51,575 nt of DNA from Marinobacter flavimaris. Its GTDB lineage: Bacteria; Pseudomonadota; Gammaproteobacteria; Pseudomonadales; Oleiphilaceae. Location of the stretch: assembly GCF_002933295.1 (NCBI RefSeq), contig NZ_PSSW01000015.1, forward strand, positions 1 to 51,575, given 5' to 3'. Positions 1-8,356 of this stretch are shown in pieces (position 1 is the stretch's first letter; each line of letters opens with the position of its first letter). Made by a program: the position numbers and the translations under genes. A model generated the notes under the pieces. It was not told the DNA's origin. It ran no database searches and saw only the letters and a program-made list of their open reading frames with translations.

Positions 1-32
1 TGACCCGGCTTACTGCTTGTTTCGAGGCGCGC

Positions 33-60
33 ATTCTACAGTGAATCGCTTGCCTGTCAA
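33..60 (-). promoter_or_regulatory. Downstream rRNA-type promoter (P2-like), reading left
   Basis: Same layout as the promoter 132 bp upstream: TTGACA (60-55), 16-bp spacer, TAGAAT (38-33), then the discriminator GCGCGCC. The two copies share a 13-bp block around the -10 element (30-42 and 161-173). A tandem pair about 120-130 bp apart is the usual arrangement ahead of rRNA operons in gammaproteobacteria. The start of the transcribed gene lies outside the window. Confidence 0.7.
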
Positions 61-164
61 CTGCTTTCTGAAGAATTTTGAAACTCATTTTCTTCAGCGC
101 TTTCAAACAGTTATCTTTCGATTCCTCAGCCGCCTCAGCGGTGCTCCCCTCGAAAGAGATGCGC

Positions 165-192
165 ATTCTACAGACCTGCCTGAAGGTGTCAA
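165..192 (-). promoter_or_regulatory. Upstream rRNA-type promoter (P1-like), reading left
   Basis: On the minus strand a perfect -35 hexamer TTGACA (192-187) is followed after 16 bp by TAGAAT (170-165) and then a GC-rich discriminator GCGCATC. The stretch further upstream (about 205-225) is AT-rich, as an UP element would be. Strong hexamers with a GC-rich discriminator are typical of stringently controlled rRNA and tRNA promoters. Transcription would leave the window at its left edge, so the product (probably an rRNA or tRNA operon) is inferred. Confidence 0.7.
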
Positions 193-238
193 CGGTTCGT
201 TCCGAATTTTTTCGGAAATCGTCATCAAACCTTCATAA

Positions 239-260
239 GCCTGGCTGATCAGAGCCAGGC
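239..260 (-). terminator. Inverted repeat after purT, weak terminator candidate
   Basis: A perfect 7-bp stem (GCCTGGC / GCCAGGC) with an 8-nt loop lies 11 bp past the purT stop codon. There is no clean U-run after it on the minus strand, so intrinsic termination would be weak. Its position between purT and the rRNA-type promoters suggests it separates the two transcripts. Confidence 0.4.
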
Positions 261-271
261 CTGGGTGAACC

Positions 272-1462
272 TCACAGTTCAACGGTAATCGAATTTGCCG
301 AGTCGCGAGCTTTCTTGCGCGCTTCATCCACCGTTGCGCCCTTCGCCAGGGCAACGCCCATTCGACGGCGCCCCTTCAACTCGGGCTTGCCGAACAAACG
401 CAATTGAGTATCCGGCTCGGAAAGCGCTGTCTCAAGACCGGAATACGATACGGACGCCGAATCGCCCTCAGGAAGAATCACGGCTGATGCCGAGGGACCA
501 GTCTGCCGTATCGCGGGAATGGGCAAACCCAGAATGGCTCGGGCATGCAGAGCAAATTCGGACAGGTCCTGTGAGACCAACGTAACCAGGCCAGTATCGT
601 GCGGACGCGGCGAAACCTCGGAGAACCAGACATTGTCTTCCTTAACAAACAGCTCCACACCGTAGATGCCATAGCCACCGAGGTTTTCGACCACAGCGCG
701 GGCAACTTCGGCCGAACGCTCGTAGGCCAGCGGGGCCATTGGCTGTGGTTGCCAGGATTCCCGATAGTCTCCATCTTCCTGCCTGTGCCCGATGGGCTCA
801 CAAAAAGATACGCCATCACGGTGCTTGACGGTGAGCAGGGTAATCTCATAGTCAAAGTCCACAAAGCCTTCGACAATCACCCTTCCCTTACCGGCACGCC
901 CGCCAGACTGGGCATATTCCCAGGCCGCTTCAATATCATCCTCGGTCTTGACGGTACTCTGCCCCTTGCCCGACGAGCTCATGACCGGCTTTACCACAAG
1001 TGGCAGGCCTATTTCGTTCACGGCGGCAAGGTATTCTTCCCGGGTACCCGCAAAGCGGTAGGGTGAGGTAGGCAGCCCGAGCTCTTCAGCCGCGAGCCTC
1101 CGGATTCCTTCACGGTTCATGGTGAGGTTCACCGCTCTGGCGGTGGGGATGACGCGATAGCCTTCCTCTTCGAGCTTTACCAACTCCGGCGTGGCAATCG
1201 CTTCAATCTCCGGAACAATCAGATCCGGCTTTTCCTGTTCGATAACACTGCGCAGGCTGGCGCCGTCCAGCATGTCGATGACATGGCTCCGATGCGCCAC
1301 CTGCATGGCAGGCGCATCCGCATATCTGTCGACAGCGATCACTTCGACGCCATAGCGCTGAAGTTCAATGACAACTTCCTTGCCAAGCTCACCGGATCCA
1401 CAAAACAAAACCCTGAAGGCATTACCTTTAAGGGGAGTACCAATTCGAACTGAGTCAGTCAT
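272..1462 (-). CDS. purT: Formate-dependent phosphoribosylglycinamide formyltransferase (GAR transformylase 2)
   Basis: PurT makes formyl-GAR from GAR, formate and ATP, the folate-independent route for step 3 of purine synthesis, in the cytosol. The 396-residue length is normal for the family. An N-terminal PreATP-grasp domain (about 15-115, with the nucleotide-binding stretch CGSGELGKEV) is followed by an ATP-grasp domain (about 120-310) with KPVMSSSGKGQS and the metal-binding region EVSPRPHDTG, and a C-terminal lid. It is the last gene of a leftward cluster with the Nudix, carbonic-anhydrase-like and DUF1289 genes (18-bp gap to the last). purL, which acts in the next step, lies 2.7 kb away on the same strand but is separated by two other genes. 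Confidence 0.97.
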   Translation of the reverse strand: MTDSVRIGTPLKGNAFRVLFCGSGELGKEVVIELQRYGVEVIAVDRYADAPAMQVAHRSHVIDMLDGASLRSVIEQEKPDLIVPEIEAIATPELVKLEEEGYRVIPTARAVNLTMNREGIRRLAAEELGLPTSPYRFAGTREEYLAAVNEIGLPLVVKPVMSSSGKGQSTVKTEDDIEAAWEYAQSGGRAGKGRVIVEGFVDFDYEITLLTVKHRDGVSFCEPIGHRQEDGDYRESWQPQPMAPLAYERSAEVARAVVENLGGYGIYGVELFVKEDNVWFSEVSPRPHDTGLVTLVSQDLSEFALHARAILGLPIPAIRQTGPSASAVILPEGDSASVSYSGLETALSEPDTQLRLFGKPELKGRRRMGVALAKGATVDEARKKARDSANSITVEL

Positions 1463-1480
1463 GATTTACCAACACCTATG

Positions 1481-1669
1481 TTAGCCGTGAATCAGGGAAC
1501 CTTTTTCGCGCTCCGCCACTTTCCGGAGCACCTCGCGCCGTTCGTCGTCATCCATCCTGGTCCAGAGGGTGATCTCATCCCCACTTCGATGGCAGCCCAC
1601 ACAGATGTCATTTTCATCAAGCGCGCAGATGCTTACGCAGGGCGATCGAACCTTGTCAGCAACACTCAT
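1481..1669 (-). CDS. DUF1289 small cysteine-motif protein
   Basis: A 62-residue protein of the DUF1289 family, recognised by the N-terminal cysteine pattern CVSICALDENDICVGCHRS (about residues 11-29), which probably binds a metal. The family is widespread in proteobacteria and has no firm function. The start ATG overlaps the stop of the upstream carbonic-anhydrase-like gene by 4 bp, so the two are probably translationally coupled. No signal peptide or membrane segment is visible. Confidence 0.85.
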   Translation of the reverse strand: MSVADKVRSPCVSICALDENDICVGCHRSGDEITLWTRMDDDERREVLRKVAEREKGSLIHG

Positions 1670-2199
1670 TTTTTCGGCTCGCAGGGCTTGAGCTCATCGG
1701 CGTAGCGGGCAGCATTCTGAACATAGTGCTGCGCACTCATTTCCAGCATCTTCTTCTGGCTATCGTTGAGCTCCCGCTTGATCTTGCCCGGCGAACCGAC
1801 AACCATGGAGCCGTCAGGCACCTCCATTCCTTCGGGAATGAGAGCATTGGCGCCAATCAGGCAGTGCTTGCCAATCTTTGCTCCGTTCAGAACCACAGCA
1901 TTTATGCCAATTAAAGAGTAATCACCAATCTCGCACCCATGGAGCATTACCTTGTGACCAACCGTTACACCCTTACCCAGAGTAAGAGGCATACCCGGGT
2001 CTGTATGCAGTACCGAACCGTCCTGAACATTTGTTTCAGGCCCAATGGTGATCCACTCGTTGTCACCACGTAGAACGGCATTGAACCAGACGCTGGCCTT
2101 ATCCATCAGCCGGACACGGCCTATCACCGACGCGTTCTCGGCCACAAAGTGACCCTCACCTTCCAGTTCCGGCGTTCGGTCATTCAACTGGTAAAACAT
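1666..2199 (-). CDS. Gamma-class carbonic anhydrase family protein (YrdA/PaaY-like)
   Basis: A 177-residue left-handed beta-helix protein built from hexapeptide repeats (about residues 18-150, recurring I-G-x-x-x and V-G-H patterns). Three histidines in the expected spacing (HTD near 66, VGHKVMLHG near 82-88) match the zinc ligands of gamma carbonic anhydrases. Members either hydrate CO2 or act on acyl-CoA thioesters (PaaY type); the sequence alone does not decide which. It follows the CoA pyrophosphatase gene by 2 bp and overlaps the DUF1289 gene by 4 bp, so all are one transcription unit with purT. Confidence 0.9.
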   Translation of the reverse strand: MFYQLNDRTPELEGEGHFVAENASVIGRVRLMDKASVWFNAVLRGDNEWITIGPETNVQDGSVLHTDPGMPLTLGKGVTVGHKVMLHGCEIGDYSLIGINAVVLNGAKIGKHCLIGANALIPEGMEVPDGSMVVGSPGKIKRELNDSQKKMLEMSAQHYVQNAARYADELKPCEPKK

Positions 2200-2201
2200 T
2201 C

Positions 2202-2789
2202 TCAGCCTCCTTCAGGCGGTTCAAGCAGATCGATTCCGGCATCGTACACAGCGTTCAGGAAGTCAACCAGAACCACTGCCGACAGGCCCCAGATCTCGTA
2301 GCGTTCCCAACGGTAGCAGGGTACGTAAAACGTATGGTTCAGGAAATCCAGAGCATCTGTGCGCTCCCGCCTGTCTTCCAGAAAAAACGATAGAGGCACG
2401 CGGAATACACTTTCGATTTCATGGGGGTTTGGCTCCAAAGGATGATCTCCGGGAATCACACCAACGTAAGGTGTAACTAGAATTCCGTAGCGGGACATCA
2501 CCTGACTGAGCGGCGCAATTAGTTGTACTTGATCCGGCGGCAATCCGATCTCTTCATGGGTTTCACGTAACGCCGTTGCTGCCAGAGACGGATCTTCCGA
2601 ATCCCTTTTGCCGCCGGGATAGGCGACCTGCCCGCGATGGGTGCTCAGATTCTCGGACCTGAGCGTAAAGATCATCTCCGGGTTTTTCAGATCGTCGGTT
2701 ACCGGAACCAGTATGCCTGCCTCAGGATAATCCAGGGCCAACTGGCGCGGTGCATAGCCGGCCAGGCGCTCGGCAAGTAAATCACGCAA
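2202..2789 (-). CDS. CoA pyrophosphatase-type Nudix hydrolase
   Basis: A 195-residue Nudix hydrolase of the NudL / CoA pyrophosphatase subgroup, expected to split CoA into phosphopantetheine and 3',5'-ADP. The Nudix box is intact (GKRDSEDPSLAATALRE followed by THEEIG, about residues 58-82), preceded by HRGQVAYPGG, which is typical of CoA pyrophosphatases. The start is a TTG with a GGAG ribosome-binding site seven bases upstream; no in-frame ATG fits better. First gene of the leftward cluster ending with purT. It is divergent from the second Nudix gene at 2887. Confidence 0.9.
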   Translation of the reverse strand: MRDLLAERLAGYAPRQLALDYPEAGILVPVTDDLKNPEMIFTLRSENLSTHRGQVAYPGGKRDSEDPSLAATALRETHEEIGLPPDQVQLIAPLSQVMSRYGILVTPYVGVIPGDHPLEPNPHEIESVFRVPLSFFLEDRRERTDALDFLNHTFYVPCYRWERYEIWGLSAVVLVDFLNAVYDAGIDLLEPPEGG

Positions 2790-2886
2790 TGTTCATCTCC
2801 ACGGTACATCCGGAGGTTGGATGAGACAGAGGCAGCCGGGATCGTTAAACTGACTACCAAACCAATTTAAGTATACGGGGAAAATC

Positions 2887-3438
2887 ATGAAGTACTGCAG
2901 CACATGCGGCCATCCGGTTGAACAACGCATCCCCGAAGGCGATAACCGTCACCGCTATGTCTGTGTCAGCTGCGATACCATACATTACCAGAACCCACGC
3001 ATTGTCGCCGGCACGGTGCCCGTGTGGGAGGGCCAGATACTGCTGTGTCGCCGCGCTATCGAACCTCGCTATGGTTACTGGACGCTGCCTGCGGGTTTCA
3101 TGGAGAACGCCGAAACCACCATCGAGGCCGCGGAGCGGGAAACGATGGAAGAGGCGCTTGCAGAGGTTAACATTGAAGGCCTCTATTCCATCATCGACGT
3201 CCCGCACATCAATCAGGTTCACATGTTCTACCGGGCCACACTGAAAGACGGTCAGTTTGGTGCAGGTGAGGAGTCCCTCGAATCCAGACTGTTCGGCCTG
3301 GACGAGATTCCCTGGGAAGAAATCTCGTTCCCGACCGTCAAGCGAACCCTGGAACTTTTCCTGTCTGACTACAGCCGCGAATCCTTCGGGGTTCACGTGA
3401 GTGATATCCGCCACCCCATGGCGAAAGACCGCAAGTAG
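2887..3438 (+). CDS. Nudix hydrolase with N-terminal zinc ribbon
   Basis: A 183-residue protein. Residues 1-30 form a four-cysteine zinc ribbon (CSTCGHPV ... CVSCDTIHY), followed by a Nudix domain (about 38-165) with the box GFMENAETTIEAAERE and TMEEALA. The ribbon places it with the NudC-like ADP-ribose / NADH pyrophosphatase relatives (Nudix_N_2), but the NudC SQPWPFPxS signature is not seen, so the substrate is unknown. In the box the usual glutamate-rich helix is kept, so catalysis is expected. Monocistronic, divergent from the CoA pyrophosphatase gene and convergent with the NIF3-like gene (9-bp gap). Confidence 0.88.
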   Translation: MKYCSTCGHPVEQRIPEGDNRHRYVCVSCDTIHYQNPRIVAGTVPVWEGQILLCRRAIEPRYGYWTLPAGFMENAETTIEAAERETMEEALAEVNIEGLYSIIDVPHINQVHMFYRATLKDGQFGAGEESLESRLFGLDEIPWEEISFPTVKRTLELFLSDYSRESFGVHVSDIRHPMAKDRK

Positions 3439-3447
3439 CGCGGGCGA

Positions 3448-3759
3448 CTACAATTCCTCCATTCGATAGATTTCGTAAGCGGGCTCCTCGTATGGGTGGG
3501 CCTGCTTGAGTGCCGCGAGAGCATCCTTTATCAGCTCGTCGGCGCAAACCAGCTCAACCTTGTATTCATCCACCGCTTCAATCTCCCCGGCATGACCGAG
3601 AAACGGATCGCTTCCTTCAAGCGGACGAAACTGCCCTCTTCCAAGACATTGCCAGGCACAGGAATCGTAATCAGCGATTCGACCGGCGCCGGCATCGAAC
3701 AATGCCTGTTTGGTTTTTTCGACGTGAGTCTCCGGAACGAAATAACACATCTTGTACAT
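3448..3759 (-). CDS. NIF3-like / YqfO family protein
   Basis: A 103-residue stand-alone version of the domain inserted in NIF3/YqfO proteins (COG3323). The fold is a PII-like ferredoxin-type unit, seen here as YKMCYFVPETHVEKTKQALF at the start and the signature AHPYEEPAYEIY near the C-terminus. Function is unknown in bacteria. The start ATG has an AGGAGG-like site just upstream on the minus strand. It is transcribed away from the 416-bp intergenic region holding the DnaA-box pair. Confidence 0.85.
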   Translation of the reverse strand: MYKMCYFVPETHVEKTKQALFDAGAGRIADYDSCAWQCLGRGQFRPLEGSDPFLGHAGEIEAVDEYKVELVCADELIKDALAALKQAHPYEEPAYEIYRMEEL

Positions 3760-3813
3760 CGAAAAACCTCCTTCAGGTCGGATATTTTTTGTACAGATTA
3801 ATAGCTTAGATAC

Positions 3814-3836
3814 TTACCCACAGAATCTGTGGATAA
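3814..3836. promoter_or_regulatory. Inverted pair of DnaA-box-like sequences
   Basis: TTACCCACA (3814-3822, one mismatch to TTATCCACA) faces a perfect TGTGGATAA (3828-3836), giving a 23-bp inverted repeat upstream of the NIF3-like gene. It could bind DnaA or be a coincidental palindrome acting as an operator. No dnaA, dnaN or other origin genes are nearby, so oriC is unlikely. The rest of the 416-bp gap (3760-4175) is AT-rich, has no credible ORF, and ends in the purL terminators. Confidence 0.4.
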
Positions 3837-4080
3837 CTCTGGGGAAAGTTTTTGGGAACACGCCCTCAAACCCCGTAATCACTGCACTTCCGTTAAATTG
3901 GCGACAAAATCACCTGATTCATTTATTCTATATTTTTCAATTGGTTATGACTTTTGAGCAAAAGTTGAACCAAATTCCCGCTCTTTGTGCACAGAACAAA
4001 CAGGGAGGCACCAGCAATGTGCATAAAAATACTGAGTCAAGGGGATTTTTGCCATTTTTGCCGATTTTTTCCCTTGAAAA

Positions 4081-4099
4081 ACGCCCAAAAAAAGGGCGC
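4081..4099 (-). terminator. Second of two tandem terminators after purL
   Basis: On the minus strand GCGCCC, a seven-T loop and GGGCG form a short GC stem followed by a run of five Ts (4080-4075). It lies just beyond the longer stem at 4109-4157 and would act as a back-up terminator for purL. Confidence 0.6.
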
Positions 4100-4108
4100 A
4101 AAACAAAA

Positions 4109-4157
4109 AAGCCGGCTTTGGAATAAACACTCATGTTGAGCGCACCCAAAACCGGCT
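4109..4157 (-). terminator. Main purL terminator
   Basis: Two 13-nt arms (4109-4121 and 4145-4157) pair with a single mismatch around AAGCCGG/CCGGCTT, with a 23-nt loop. On the minus strand the second arm runs directly into TTTTTTG, so this is a good rho-independent terminator for purL, whose stop codon is 19 bp upstream. Confidence 0.75.
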
Positions 4158-4175
4158 TGTCACTGGAACGGAAAA

Positions 4176-7100
4176 TCAGCCGAACCAGCGTCTCGCATTT
4201 CGGAACATGCGAATCCAGGAACCATCTTCCTGCCATTCTGAGGGGCGCCAGGAATGCTGGACAGCCCTGAACACTCGCTCGGGATGCGGCATCATGATGG
4301 TGACCCTGCCATCGCGCGTCGTCACACCAGTAATACCGGCTTCGGATCCATTCGGGTTGTAGGGATAGCGTACGGTCGCCTGCCCCCGATTATCCACATA
4401 GCGCAGCGCCACCAACTCGTTCTCGGAGAGAGCTTCTGCCGAGGTGCCGCTGGCAAACTCAACCCTGCCCTCGCCGTGAGCAACGGCAATCGGCATACGG
4501 GAACCGGCCATGCCATCCATGAACGCCGACGGTGACGGCATCACCTCAGCCATAACCAGGCGCGCCTCAAACTGCTCGGACTGGTTGCGTACGAAACGTG
4601 GCCAGCCCTCACTTCCCGGAATCAGTTCGTGAAGATTGGAGAGCATCTGACAGCCATTGCACACACCCAGCGCCAGCGTGTCCTGGCGATTAAAGAACGC
4701 CGCAAACTGGTCCCTGACGCGATCGCTGAACAGAATCGACTTGGCCCAACCCTCGCCAGCGCCCAGAACGTCACCGTAGGAGAAACCGCCACAGGCAACC
4801 AGGCTGTTAAAGCCTTCCAGCGTAACCCGGCCGGAGAGCAGATCGCTCATATGCACGTCGACAGAATCGAAGCCGGCACGGTCGAATGCGGCTGCCATCT
4901 CAACCTGACCATTGACACCCTGCTCCCGCAGAACCGCAACTTTTGGACGGGCTCCCTTGTTGATATAAGGGGCAGCCACGTCGTCGTTGATGTCGTAAGA
5001 GAGTTCGGCGTGGAGACCGGGATCCTCTGCGTCAAGCAGGTTATCGAATTCTTCACGAGCGCAATCGGCGTTATCCCGGAGCGACTGAACACGGTAACTG
5101 GTCTCGGACCACAGGCGCTGGAGCTCCACCCGGGATTCATCCACCACAGTGCTACCTTCGAAGGTCAGGCGAAGGTTGTCAGTATCATTCGGGCTACCGA
5201 TAACACTGATGTAATCCCCAAGACCCGCGGCAGAGAACTGCTGCAGGACAAAACCGGTGTCTTCCCTGCGTACCTGGATGACGGCACCCAGCTCTTCATT
5301 AAAAAGTTCCCGGGCAAACTGACTGCGATCCTCGGCGAGGCCATCCAGCTTGATATCAACCCCACAGTGGCCGGCGAAACACATTTCAGCAAGGGTGACG
5401 AACAGGCCGCCGTCTGAACGATCGTGATAGGCCAGGAGCTTACCGTCGCTGTTCAGACCCTGAATAACCGCAAAGAAAGCCTTGATGTCCTCCGGGTCAT
5501 CCAGATCCGGTGCAACTGCACCGACCTGACGGTAAACCTGAGCCAGAGCGGAGCCCCCGAGGCGGTTCTGGCCAGCAGCAAGATCCACGAGGATCAGATC
5601 TGTCTCGCCAGCATCCTTGACCAGCTGGGGAGTCAGCGTCCTTGCAACATCAATAACCGGTGCAAAACCACTGACAATCAATGAAAGCGGTGCAGTCACG
5701 CTTTTCTGTTCGCCGCTGTCTTCTTCCCACATGGTCTTCATGGACATGGAGTCCTTGCCCACGGGGATCGTGATTCCAAGCTCCGGGCACAATTCCATGC
5801 CTACGGCGCGAACGGTCTCGTAGAGATTCTCATCTTCACCCGGGTGGCCAGCAGCGGCCATCCAGTTTGCAGAGAGCCGGATATCGGCCAACTTGCCGAT
5901 CGGCGCTGCCGCCATATTGGTAATCACTTCACCGACGGCCATGCGACCGGACGCGGGCGCATCGATCGTGGCGACCGGCGTGCGCTCGCCCATGGCCATT
6001 GCTTCACCGGTGCGAACATCGAAGGAGGTGGCCGTCACAGCCACATCAGCCACCGGAACCTGCCAGGGCCCAACCATCTGATCCCGAGCAACCAGGCCGG
6101 TAATGGTCCGGTCACCAATGGTGATCAAAAAGCTCTTGGAGCCAACAGACGGCAGACGCAGAACGCGGCGAATGGCATCATCCAGATCGATTTTGGTGGA
6201 GTCGAAAATGGGCTTCGTAAAGGAAGCGCGGCTGACACTCCGATGCATGCGCGGCGGTTTGCCGAACAGCACTTCCATCGGCAGATCAACCGGCTTGTCG
6301 TCGAAGTAGGAATCGCCCAATTCCAGATGATGAGCTTCTGTCGCCTCGCCTATCACGGCATAGGGGCAGCGCTCGCGGCGGCACAGGGCGTCAAATTGCT
6401 CCAGGTTTTCCGGAGCCACTGCCATCACATACCGTTCCTGGGATTCGTTACACCAGATTTCCAGCGGAGACATTCCCGGCTCGTCACTGGGAATGTCGCG
6501 AAGCTCGAATTTACCGCCGCGACCGCCATCTTTGACAAGCTCAGGCATAGCGTTGGACAGACCACCGGCGCCCACATCATGGATGAACGCAATAGGGTTC
6601 TTGTCGCCCATCTGCCAGCAGCGGTCGATAACTTCCTGACACCGACGCTCCATCTCGGGGTTGTCCCGCTGCACTGACGCAAAGTCCAGATTTTCGTTAC
6701 TGGAGCCCGAGTCCATGGACGAAGCCGCACCACCGCCCAGACCGATCAGCATGGAGGGCCCACCCAACACGATGAGTTTCGCGCCCACCGGGATATTGCC
6801 CTTTTCAACATGCTCCTCACGAATATTGCCAAGACCACCGGCAATCATGATCGGCTTGTGGTAACCGCGGACTTCTTCGCCGGCGGCTCCGGGCACTTTC
6901 TCCTCAAAGGTCCGGAAGTAGCCCGCCAGGTTGGGACGTCCGAATTCGTTATTGAATGCCGCGCCACCAATAGGCCCTTCAATCATGATGTCGAGCGGTG
7001 AAGCGATGCGTTCAGGTTTGCCGTAGTTGATTTCCCATGGCTGGGGATCGTCCGGCAGATTCAGGTTTGAGACTGTGAAACCAGTCAGACCCGCTTTGGG

Positions 7101-8081
7101 CTTGGAACCCCGGCCGGTAGCACCTTCGTCGCGAATTTCGCCGCCGGAGCCCGTGGCGGCGCCGGCGGCAGGAGCAATCGCCGTCGGGTGGTTGTGCGTT
7201 TCCACCTTCATCAGAATATGGATTTCTTCTTCGTTATATCCGTAGACACCCGTCTCGGGGTCCGGGAAGAAGCGGCCACCACGACTACCCCGAATAACCG
7301 AGGCATTGTCCTTGTAGGCCGATAGCACGCCCTCGCTGTTCATTTCGAAGGTATTCCGGATCATGGCGAACAGGGATTTTTCCTGACCCTCGCCGTCAAT
7401 ATCCCAGGACGCGTTGAATATCTTGTGGCGACAATGCTCGGAGTTCGCCTGGGCGAACATCATGAGTTCCACGTCGGTCGGATCCCGTTCAAGATCCGTG
7501 AAGGACTTAACCAGGTAGTCAATTTCATCTTCGGCAAGCGCCAGCCCCAGGCGCGAGTTGGCTTCCACCAGGGCATCGCGGCCACCGGCGAGAACTGGCA
7601 CCCTCCCCAGGAGCCGAGGCTCTTCATGGCTGAACAACAGCTCTGCGCCGCCCATCTCATGAAATACTTTCTGAGTCATGCGGTCATGCAGCAGCGCTGC
7701 GATTTTCTCGCGTTGTTCCAGGCCAAGCTTGCGCCCCGAACGAATGTAATAGGCCGTGCCCCGCTCAATCCGATGTATCTGCCGCAAGCCACAGTTCCGG
7801 GCGATGTCCGTTGCCTTGCTGGACCAGGGCGAGAGCGTGCCGGGGCGAGGCACAACCAGGAAAAGCACGCCGTCAGGCTCTTCCACCGGCACACTCGGGC
7901 CATAGGTCAGGAGCCGGTCCAGAATAGCTTGCTCCGCGTCCGAGAGGTCTGCCTCCAGGTCAACAAAGTGCATGAACTCAGCATAAACATGCTCGATTTC
8001 AGGCACGATATCCTGAATCCGGGAATGCAATTTGCGGGAGCGGAATGGCGAGAGCGCGGGAGCGCCGCGAAGTTCAAGCAT
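4176..8081 (-). CDS. purL: Phosphoribosylformylglycinamidine synthase (large single-chain)
   Basis: Makes FGAM from formyl-GAR, glutamine and ATP, step 4 of purine synthesis. From the ATG at 8081 the protein has 1301 residues and begins MLELRGAPALS, the usual start in gammaproteobacteria; the reading frame is open 39 codons further upstream, but that stretch does not look like PurL and is probably leader. Order of domains: N-terminal PurS-like, linker, two AIRS-type synthetase halves (with KVETHNHPTAI and GGGAASSMDSG), and a C-terminal class I glutamine amidotransferase with the catalytic cysteine in GVCNGCQM and the HGEGR / HPER residues. Divergent from mltF. Followed by two terminators. Confidence 0.98.
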   Translation of the reverse strand: MLELRGAPALSPFRSRKLHSRIQDIVPEIEHVYAEFMHFVDLEADLSDAEQAILDRLLTYGPSVPVEEPDGVLFLVVPRPGTLSPWSSKATDIARNCGLRQIHRIERGTAYYIRSGRKLGLEQREKIAALLHDRMTQKVFHEMGGAELLFSHEEPRLLGRVPVLAGGRDALVEANSRLGLALAEDEIDYLVKSFTDLERDPTDVELMMFAQANSEHCRHKIFNASWDIDGEGQEKSLFAMIRNTFEMNSEGVLSAYKDNASVIRGSRGGRFFPDPETGVYGYNEEEIHILMKVETHNHPTAIAPAAGAATGSGGEIRDEGATGRGSKPKAGLTGFTVSNLNLPDDPQPWEINYGKPERIASPLDIMIEGPIGGAAFNNEFGRPNLAGYFRTFEEKVPGAAGEEVRGYHKPIMIAGGLGNIREEHVEKGNIPVGAKLIVLGGPSMLIGLGGGAASSMDSGSSNENLDFASVQRDNPEMERRCQEVIDRCWQMGDKNPIAFIHDVGAGGLSNAMPELVKDGGRGGKFELRDIPSDEPGMSPLEIWCNESQERYVMAVAPENLEQFDALCRRERCPYAVIGEATEAHHLELGDSYFDDKPVDLPMEVLFGKPPRMHRSVSRASFTKPIFDSTKIDLDDAIRRVLRLPSVGSKSFLITIGDRTITGLVARDQMVGPWQVPVADVAVTATSFDVRTGEAMAMGERTPVATIDAPASGRMAVGEVITNMAAAPIGKLADIRLSANWMAAAGHPGEDENLYETVRAVGMELCPELGITIPVGKDSMSMKTMWEEDSGEQKSVTAPLSLIVSGFAPVIDVARTLTPQLVKDAGETDLILVDLAAGQNRLGGSALAQVYRQVGAVAPDLDDPEDIKAFFAVIQGLNSDGKLLAYHDRSDGGLFVTLAEMCFAGHCGVDIKLDGLAEDRSQFARELFNEELGAVIQVRREDTGFVLQQFSAAGLGDYISVIGSPNDTDNLRLTFEGSTVVDESRVELQRLWSETSYRVQSLRDNADCAREEFDNLLDAEDPGLHAELSYDINDDVAAPYINKGARPKVAVLREQGVNGQVEMAAAFDRAGFDSVDVHMSDLLSGRVTLEGFNSLVACGGFSYGDVLGAGEGWAKSILFSDRVRDQFAAFFNRQDTLALGVCNGCQMLSNLHELIPGSEGWPRFVRNQSEQFEARLVMAEVMPSPSAFMDGMAGSRMPIAVAHGEGRVEFASGTSAEALSENELVALRYVDNRGQATVRYPYNPNGSEAGITGVTTRDGRVTIMMPHPERVFRAVQHSWRPSEWQEDGSWIRMFRNARRWFG

Positions 8082-8356
8082 GATATCAACCTGTATCGCG
8101 CGAAACGGGGAAGTCTGGGTGCAATTTGAAAGGCCGACATGATACTCGAAAGCGGGGTCAGGATACAGCGCTTGAGGCGTTAATCCCGGGCTGTACAATT
8201 AACATTGTTTTGCACATTAATTAACCAGCTTTATTGACCAGGCCTCCGACACCAAGGATCATTGAATGTGTGGAAAGGAATTCCACGCTCAGGATAGACA
8301 AGGTTGCGTGGCTTTATGCGACGCTACAACCAGATGATCCAGCCGTGACGGAGTCC

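Noticed and set aside
3760..4175. Chromosomal origin at the DnaA boxes
   Set aside because: Only two boxes, no dnaA/dnaN/gidA neighbours and no AT-rich unwinding region with repeats.
4629..6677. Long plus-strand frames opposite purL
   Set aside because: Antisense to conserved PurL domains, no ribosome sites, low-complexity composition.
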